A DNA stretch of 64,000 bases from contig MNCI01026491.1 of the NCBI GenBank assembly GCA_015680685.1, forward strand, positions 338,335 through 402,334, in the 5' to 3' direction. Source of the stretch: Gnetum montanum. Its lineage: Eukaryota; Streptophyta; Gnetopsida; Gnetales; Gnetaceae. A program made the translations under genes and the position numbers. Shown piece after piece: positions 57,321 to 64,000 of this stretch (within the stretch, counting starts at the first letter, position 1; each line of letters opens with the position of its first letter). The notes beneath the pieces were generated by a model. That model did not search any database. It was not told where the DNA came from and saw only the letters and a list, made by a program, of their open reading frames with translations.

Positions 57321-58199
57321 CACATGGAACATAGCAAATGCAGCAGGATGAAGGTTGTAGCACTGTGAATAATAGTGTAGCTATGCAAGAGGTATGGCAT
57401 AGCATTATTAGATGGTGTAGAGGTAGGATGGTGTGCACAAGAGGTGTAGCTACAAGTAGCAAGGATAACAACCTAGACAGTGAGGACAATAGCCTACACA
57501 ACGAGCATGGGAAAGTGGTGATGCAGCTAACACAGGGTAGCACTAGTAGCAACACAAGGTAGCACCAACAGTAACAAAGGCAAAGCCATCCCAACTATGG
57601 AGCAAGGTAGGTGGTCATGAAGTNCAGGCAAAGCCATCCCAACTATGGAGCAAGGTAGGTGGTCATGAAGTAGCATGGTGGCAAGCATAGAGGGTGGTGG
57701 TAGAGACAGAGGGCAAGGTAGCATAGAGTTATGCCTAGCAGCTATTGGTGGGGTCTTAACAAAAAGTTTTATTATTATTATTATTATTTATTTCAAATGA
57801 ATAATAAGGTTGCATAGCATGAGAGTAACTAGCATTTTGGTAGAGACCTATGGTCATTAAAAAAAAAATCATGAAATTGACACCACCAAGTGATCACATA
57901 ATGCCCATCTACACATAAACCACATAAGTAAGCAAAGACAAAACCATTGCATGTTGGGTGATGGACTATACCATCGTATAGGACCAAAGTAGGGGTTAAC
58001 CATTCTTTGGCATGCTATGGTCTCCCTAAATTTTAACTTCCCAATGTTATTATTATCTAGTATTGGGATCTTGCTATGGTTAGTTTTAAGTTTTTTGAAT
58101 GTAGATTTTGAGTTTTTTAATTAGGATTTCTTGTTATTATGGTCACTAAGTGTATGCATGTTTTGATCTCTATAGGCCCTAGGCTATGACATTGATTGA
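57321..58199. other. Low-complexity sequence with an assembly join
   Basis: 57321-57770 is a G/A-rich sequence with many gtagcaa-like words and no gene. A single N lies at 57624, with the 42 bp before it repeated after it. A (ATT)n run occurs at about 57768-57789. From there to 58199 nothing is recognised. Confidence 0.5.
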
Positions 58200-59061
58200 T
58201 GATGAGCGATGAGGTACCCCTATATCCAACCATACAAATCACAAGTGTTCATGCATGATTTGGTTGAATTTTGCAAACCTTAAGTTCCTAAGTACACAAG
58301 TTCCAAGACGTAAAATCTAATCATGCTTATCGTTCTCTTCTCAACTATACTCATGAAGTTTAATTGTATAATTAAGTGTAATTAAGGCACATGATTTTTA
58401 TTATTTTATATTTTATTCATCTATGATTAACAACAAGTTGAAACTCAATTTATAAATCAATTTAACTAATCTAATTGCTAATTAATAGCTAACTATCCTA
58501 ACATAAGTATTCGGTCCCACTTTCCATGCACATCCTAAACACATATAATGCTGATGGGTTACTAGACATTAAGCATTGTTGGGATTACCAAGCGTCATGT
58601 GCATGCTCGAAGTAATCGTACTTATGTGCTTAATTAATTTTATTTAACCAAACTAGCTTACTTTAGCTTAATTACTTGGGAGCATTAAAGGAAGTTGCAT
58701 AAAACATTAAATGCATGAATAAAATATTTAAGCTAGCTAAGGTGTTGCAAGGTTTGATCATAACGCTCATCTTTATTGCTGCAAAAACTATTATGTTGAG
58801 GTACAATAATGCTCAAATAAAGATCCATACACTTAATGACCCCTACTACAAGCACTTTGGAAAATATTCTAACTATGGAGAAAAGAAATTGCAAGAGCTC
58901 TTCTATGCTATGACAAAAACTATGTCAAATTGTGTGCCTAAGTGCTATATTTATAAGTTAGCACATACCCCGTGATATCAGATATCCAACATTGCATACT
59001 CAATATCAAGGCTTTGATATTGAATATCCAATATCAAAGCTAGACCAAATATGGTTCATCA
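58200..59061 (-). mobile_element. 3' LTR of element D
   Basis: 862 bp. On the plus strand it starts tgatgagcgatgaggtacccc, matching the inner end of the other family LTRs, and it ends at ttcatca. The TATA complement is tatatttata (58946-58955). The U3 palindromes here read gatatcagatatcc and ttgatattgaatatcc: GATATC-like but without CG (58974-59042). The 3' UTR follows with tacccctatgattg. Confidence 0.82.
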
Positions 59062-61000
59062 TACCCCTATGATTGAATGAAAACTTGTCCTTGAGTGAAC
59101 AAGAGGAGGAACAAGTTCCTTACAAAATATTGGAAAGGTATGGAATTATTGACTAACATGCAAACTAACTCAAATGGAACAGACAGACACTAAGTGCCCA
59201 AGTGTACAGATTTATGATCATTTACAAAATTGGATGTTCATGACAATAGAATTAAACACCCTAGACAAAACTGACATCCAACTCCTCTGGTAGCTGAAGA
59301 GTGAGGGAGAAGATTCAATGATCATGAAGGATCCTTATCACATGGTGCTACTGCTTATCCTTTGGTGAAGACAATCTGACTTCTAGTCCACACTTTCAAC
59401 TACAATTACAACAAAATCATGAATTAGTATGCAATGTGTAACGTATAACTTTTAGATACCTTGTCTCATTAGAAGTTACACTTGGCTAGGTTGTTATTAT
59501 GGTGGATTGATTCCTTTAACTATGTTAGTGGGAAATTGAAAAATAGGGTGAAATGGATAAGCACTCCAAACACGATGAAACTCTTGAAGAGGGTTAAAGA
59601 ATTCACAACAATAACAGGAGGACTTCATGAAAAAATGTTAAGAAAATGTGCACAAATGGATGTCATTGATGGGATATGCAAAAGGATTTGATTGTGAGAA
59701 TGTCTAAGGATAAAGAACTTAACCCAATCAAAAGGTATGCAAGTGGGTCCTCCCTAAAGCAAGTACATGCCCTTTATTGCCCTTGCATAACTTCAAACTT
59801 AGGAATTTGTGGATCCCATGGATGATTAATAGTTATGAAAAGTTAAGTGTAAAAACTTGGAAGAAACTACCTAAGAATTTCAACATATCAAACCAAGGCA
59901 TCAAACAAGAACATGGGACCGACAGTGAGGTGAGACATGAAAAGCATACACCAATGAGAGAGAGTGGAATGGAGTTTTTAATTAAGGTCACATGAAGTCC
60001 CTTGTAAATTTTGTGATTAAATGACTTAATAAAATTCATCCTTAGTCCAGACCAAAACCAACCATGTTTAGTGACTTCACATCATCACTCTAAGACCAAT
60101 CCATTCCCTTGAGACACAAGAGTGCTCCCACAAAATATCCATGGTTCCTTATTAAAGAAGAAAAGAGAAGTAGGAAGTGAGAAAGGACCTTAGTTAGAGG
60201 GGACCTTCAAGCATGGTAGCATGTCTTTCTAGTCCCATAACCGATCTTGTAGCTCAGTTATTTTGTCTAAGGGGTGTGTTTTGAATTTCCATCATTTTTT
60301 ATTGGAACCACACCATGCAAATACTTATTCAACTTCCTATTATTGGTTGACACGAAATAGTAAGAAATCCATGAAAACACACATGCGCCGAAGTAAGTAA
60401 AAAGGCACAAATATTACTGAGTCCCCTTGAAGTCACACCATATTCAAGCCTTTGAATCTTTTTCAAATTTGAAAACTACCAAGGTCACAAATTTTTTAAA
60501 GCTCTATTAATAAAAAAGGGATCCCATAGTTTCAGAATAAGGAAACCATAGAGTTTGTGGATGGGTGGATTTTGTGGACTCACTACCTATTTCATGAAAA
60601 AAGAAACCATGTCCTAATTATCAATAATAGAATTCAAAGCTAGAATCTAGACACCAACAATCAAATGATCAAATAGCACATGCCCACATCAAACAAATCA
60701 CATTGTACCCAGTTAGCAATAATGCACGTTATTATTATTAAAACACAATAAGAAATCACATTCAAATAAAGGAAAATATATAAGAAATTGTAAAATAATT
60801 AAGAAAAATAAAATGTATTAACAATGTCATAAAACAAAATTTTGAAAAATTAATAACTTAAAAACAAAAAGCTATAAGATAAAGAATGTCTAAAACAAAA
60901 AGCTGTAAGAATAACAAGGTGTAAAACAAAAAAGACAAAAAGCCTAAGGAGCCACTTATATAGTTAGCATGGATGGCCATTTCCCCCATGACTAAGTTGA
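59062..61000 (-). other. 3' UTR of element D
   Basis: Co-linear with 28570-30450 of B: aacttgtccttgag, cctccctaaagcaagtacatgccc (about 59738), and the aaaacaaa-rich end near 60900. No env-like ORF. A-rich low-complexity stretches lie near 60720-60920. Confidence 0.6.
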
Positions 61001-61559
61001 AAAGAGGAGATCCAAAAGATTAAGCATGATTTTCCATCCAATGAGGCATTGTTGCACTAGCTTGCTTAGGCTCCTGAAAAGTTTTAACTTGTTGTATGTT
61101 GATCAGTTGCTTCTTCTCTGGGTTCTCAGGTTTGTAGATCAACATGGCCCAAAAAGGGAAGGTTTCGTAAATGATATAAGGTCCTTCCCACAATGTTTGA
61201 AACTTAGATTATTGAGGTACGTGTGTGGGGTTCTAGTAGAGGACCTTATCTTCTAGTTGAAATTTGACTTTCCTAATTCTAAGGTCATGGTATTTTTTGT
61301 TGAATGCCTTATGTAACTCATTAGATGATAAGGCCACTAATTAATTTTTGTCTAGCAATTTGAGATTCATTAATCTTTCTTTTTATGCTAGACTTAAGTT
61401 AAGGTCAAGGTTAGTGGCTGTTGAAAGTGGATGGAGCTCGAATTGAAATGAAGTGTTGATAATTTTTTATACACCAGCTCATAAGGAGAATAACCTATAA
61501 GGAGTTTTCATATTTAGCAGTAGGCCCAAAGGGCATCATAGAGTTTTGTGCTCTAGTCC

Positions 61560-62140
61560 CTCCTATATTTGATAAGAATTCTCATTAGTATCATTGTGAT
61601 TTCCCTATTTGTAACCTCAGCTTAACCATTAGCTTAGGGGTGGTAGGAATTTGTTAGTTTATGTTCAACCCCCAAGCGTTACATAACCTTTCGAAAGGTA
61701 GTGCCTATAAAGTGGGTTCGATTGTCAAAAATTAATGCATGTGGCATACCAAATCTATTTACAACATTTTGTTGTACAAACCAAGTAGCAATAGAAGATG
61801 TATAGTCAGTGATGGCTATTGCTTCTGCCCATTTCGTACAATAGTTAACAACAACTATGATGTATGCCTTTCCATTTGACATGGGCATGATGGAACCCAT
61901 GAAATAAATTCCTAGATGTTGAAGGGTTCCATTGGTTAGATCCACTATTGAGATCCCTCCATTCAAGCAATCATTCCACCATCTCATTCGTAGTGTTCAC
62001 AAGAGTGGACAACTTGGTGAGCATCCCTAAAGATTGTTGGCCAATAATACCCTGCCATCAGGATTTTAATGGTTGTGCATCTCCTAGCATAGTGGCCCCT
62101 ACAATGACCTTCATGAGCATCCTAGAGAACACATAGTTGA
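61560..62140 (-). pseudogene. Integrase of element D, first Asp lost
   Basis: 61987-61679 is open: GIYFMGSIMPMSNGKAYIIV, then NYCTKWAEAIAITDYTSSIA and FDNRTHFIGTTFRKVM. In B the corresponding text is GIDLMGP and SDNGTH. The first catalytic Asp is therefore Tyr, and Gly of DNGT is Arg. The third residue, Glu, persists in ANG-AEV (about 61610) after a stop. Inactive by these changes. Confidence 0.75.
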
Positions 62141-62389
62141 TCAGCATCAAGGACGTACCAACAAACTAGGCCATCAATGCACACCTTGTAGAGGTGTCTA
62201 TTGATCTCCATGAAGCTTTTTACTTGGTGAAAAAAACTATTTTTTCTTTGATGGTCCAACCCTTGTGGCATCTCTTAAGTAAGAAGATACATAAAAATGC
62301 CATCACACCATCTAAGCCCAGTGGGCTATTGTTCATTTATAGCCCCGACAAAGAGACATCCAATAGGAAACAAAGTAGATAGTGGGCTT

Positions 62390-62660
62390 TCCTCCTCTTT
62401 GTTGTTCCATTGCAACAAAGACAAGTGATCAATGATCACATTCTCAATTCCTTTTTGAGCTACCATCATAAGATCAAATTTTTGTAAGATCACTAGCTAC
62501 TACATGAAATGGTCTGGACTAGTCAAGTTCCTGTAGAATTAGTGAATGGCACTATGATCCGTATGCACAAACACTTTGTATTCAAGTACATAATGCCTGA
62601 ACTTTTCTAGAGCAAATACCACTACCATTAATTCTTTTTCTATGGTGCTCTAATTCACTT
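62390..62660 (-). pseudogene. RNase H of element D with a short inserted repeat
   Basis: Reads ELMVVVFALEKFRHYVLEYK, then VFVHTDHSAIH and a stop, and later LVILQKFDLMMVAQKGIENV. The segment after TDHSAI is replaced: 62502-62540 is an exact 39-bp copy of 62768-62806. In B this place encodes KFLMKKPMVSPHIIR. Confidence 0.7.
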
Positions 62661-62699
62661 GTGCACCCACAATGCTTCAGCATATGCAGTGGATGTAAT

Positions 62700-63560
62700 A
62701 TAGATGTTTCTTGTCATCCAAGTACATAAGCACATCTCCCAAGGTGTAATTTGATGCATCCATCATAACATGAAATGGTCTGGACTAGTCAAGTTCCTGT
62801 AGAATTGGAGTTTCACCTTTAATTGTTGGAATGTATTTTCACATTTCTTGGTCCAAATAAATGGAGCATCTTTCTTTATTAGTTCAACCAATGGTTTTAT
62901 GATCTTGAAGAAATTCTCTATGAATCGCCGGTAGTAGCCAATGTGTCCAAGGAATGACCAAACATCTTTTACAATTTTTGGTTGATGGGTAATGCCTTGG
63001 ATGATCCTTATTTTTTAAAGGTCAACCTTAATTCCTGCTTGTGAGATTTGGTCCCCTAATACAATGCCTTCTTGGACCATGAGATGTCTCTTTTACTAAT
63101 TGAGCCATATATTTATTTTTACAATCTTTTTAGTACTTGCTCAAGGTAGTCCAAGGCTTCCTCAAATGCAGTGCCATAAGTGTATAAGTCAACCATAAAA
63201 ACTTTCACTCTACTACTAAGTTACTACTAAAATATGCTTAAGACCAAGCATTGAAATGTAGCAAGAGCATTGCACAAACCAAAAGGCATCTTGTGATATG
63301 TAAAGGCCCCACAGGGACTCGTGAATGTTTTTTTAGCCTAATCCTCTAGTGTAATCTAGATTTGGTTATAGCCACTATAACCATCCAGAAAACTATAATA
63401 ACAATGCCTAGATATGGTGTCTAACAACTGATCAATGAATCACAATGGAAAATGGTCCTTGCATGTTGTCATATTTAATAAGCCAAAAATCAATGCAAAG
63501 TTACCACTTGCCAACTTTCTTTGGCAGAACCATAGGTGGACTAACCCACTCATTATTTAT
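62700..63560 (-). pseudogene. Reverse transcriptase of element D, catalytic Asp lost
   Basis: Minus-strand text includes FGLCNALATFQCLVLSIF (about 63290-63240) and VKVFMVDLYTYGTAFEEALD (about 63210-63150). The FMDD box of B is FMVD here, so the first catalytic Asp is Val. The rest is broken by stops and shifts. The 63435-63623 plus-strand frame is a shadow. Confidence 0.72.
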
Positions 63561-64000
63561 AATGAGATAGATAAACCTCACCTTGAGGAGTTGTTTTATT
63601 TCCTCATTGATGATCTACTTTAATTTGGAATTCAATCACCTTCGTGGCTACCTCTTTAGCTTCATAGCTAGGTTAGTGTTGATCAAATGCTACCATATCC
63701 TAGGATCAATCCTTGTGAGATCAAGATATGAACAAGCAAAGGCGTTTGACCATTTTTAAACCATATTTAATAGCATCTATTTTTTTTTGGACCAAGACTT
63801 GCATTGATTATTACTAGCTTCCTATTTTTCAAGAATGCATATTCCATGCTGGCAAGTAGAGCTTTTAACTCAAGGGGCTCTTATTTAAAATTTCTAGGAC
63901 TTTCCAACTCTTCCCAATAGGTACCATCATTTGCATTATTAAAGAGTTGGTGATTAACTTGCTCTAGTTTATCTATGCCTACAACATAAGCGCATGTCAA
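63561..64000 (-). pseudogene. Protease-RT linker of element D (partial)
   Basis: Matches 33060-33450 of B: gcttttgaccattt, gttgatcaaatgctaccatatcctagg, and the protease tail near 63930-64000 (aacttgctctagtttatctatgcc). Cut by the window edge. Confidence 0.6.

Larger units (their letters stand above)
58200..64000 (-). mobile_element. Element D: diverged Athila-like element, truncated by window edge
   Basis: The 3' LTR is at 58200-59061 in minus orientation, followed by a 3' UTR, integrase, RNase H, RT and the start of the protease region at the right edge. Gene order and text match B (28000-33450) throughout, with many more stops. The 5' LTR and gag lie outside the window. The flank on the left is attga (58195-58199). 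Confidence 0.85.

Noticed and set aside
57286-57594. Minus-strand ORF across T23 and N
   Set aside because: Includes an ambiguous base and a homopolymer translated as Lys; an artefact of the join.

Overview
This is a retrotransposon-dense window from a seed-plant nuclear genome. Nearly every stretch I can interpret is a decayed plant retroelement: two LINE types, Ty1/copia, Athila-like Ty3/gypsy and Tat/Ogre-like Ty3/gypsy. The sequence is AT-rich, elements are nested in older elements, LTRs run to about 0.8-1.5 kb, and host-gene sequence is scarce. That pattern fits a large genome; a gymnosperm is a reasonable guess but not demonstrated. I see no intact host gene, no rRNA or tRNA gene, and nothing prokaryotic.

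Layout. 1-2674: a minus-strand LINE tail, then a plus-strand L1-like remnant. The L1 remnant is cut by a 960-bp solo LTR (2675-3634) with a perfect 5-bp target duplication. 3684-4900: a copia element reduced to an LTR stub, the RT/RNase H end and a 3' LTR. 5041-5102: a perfect 24-bp hairpin. About 6900-8960: a plus-strand LINE. 9640-21460: remains of an old minus-strand Athila-like element with an extra coiled-coil ORF (ORF P). ORF P is split by element A (11822-18856), a gag-protease-only Athila-like LTR element in plus orientation.

21470-41000: element C1, a Tat-like element with gag and protease, a 32-bp minisatellite and a ~185-bp tandem array, but no reverse transcriptase. Element B (27760-37587, minus) is inserted in the minisatellite. 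It is a 9.8-kb Athila-like element with gag, protease, RT, RNase H and integrase in order. About 41000-51485: element C2, a longer Tat-like relative of C1 that keeps RT and a second, archaeal-type RNase H and carries a ~193-bp tandem array ending in a G-quadruplex-like tract. 51485-55300: element C3, minus strand, the same RT-less structure as C1.

55483-57290: a GC-rich island containing fragments that look like host genes: a QALGGH-type C2H2 zinc finger on the minus strand, an EUL-lectin-like secreted protein on the plus strand, and one unidentified minus-strand ORF. Two single-N assembly joins follow at 57320 and 57624. 58200-64000: element D, minus strand, an older relative of B running off the right edge.

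How it fits together: two lineages each occur as a longer pol-bearing form (B and D; C2) and a shorter form lacking most of pol (A; C1 and C3). This is the expected picture of non-autonomous families mobilised by related autonomous copies. All coding regions here carry stops, frameshifts or catalytic mutations, so none is likely to be active.
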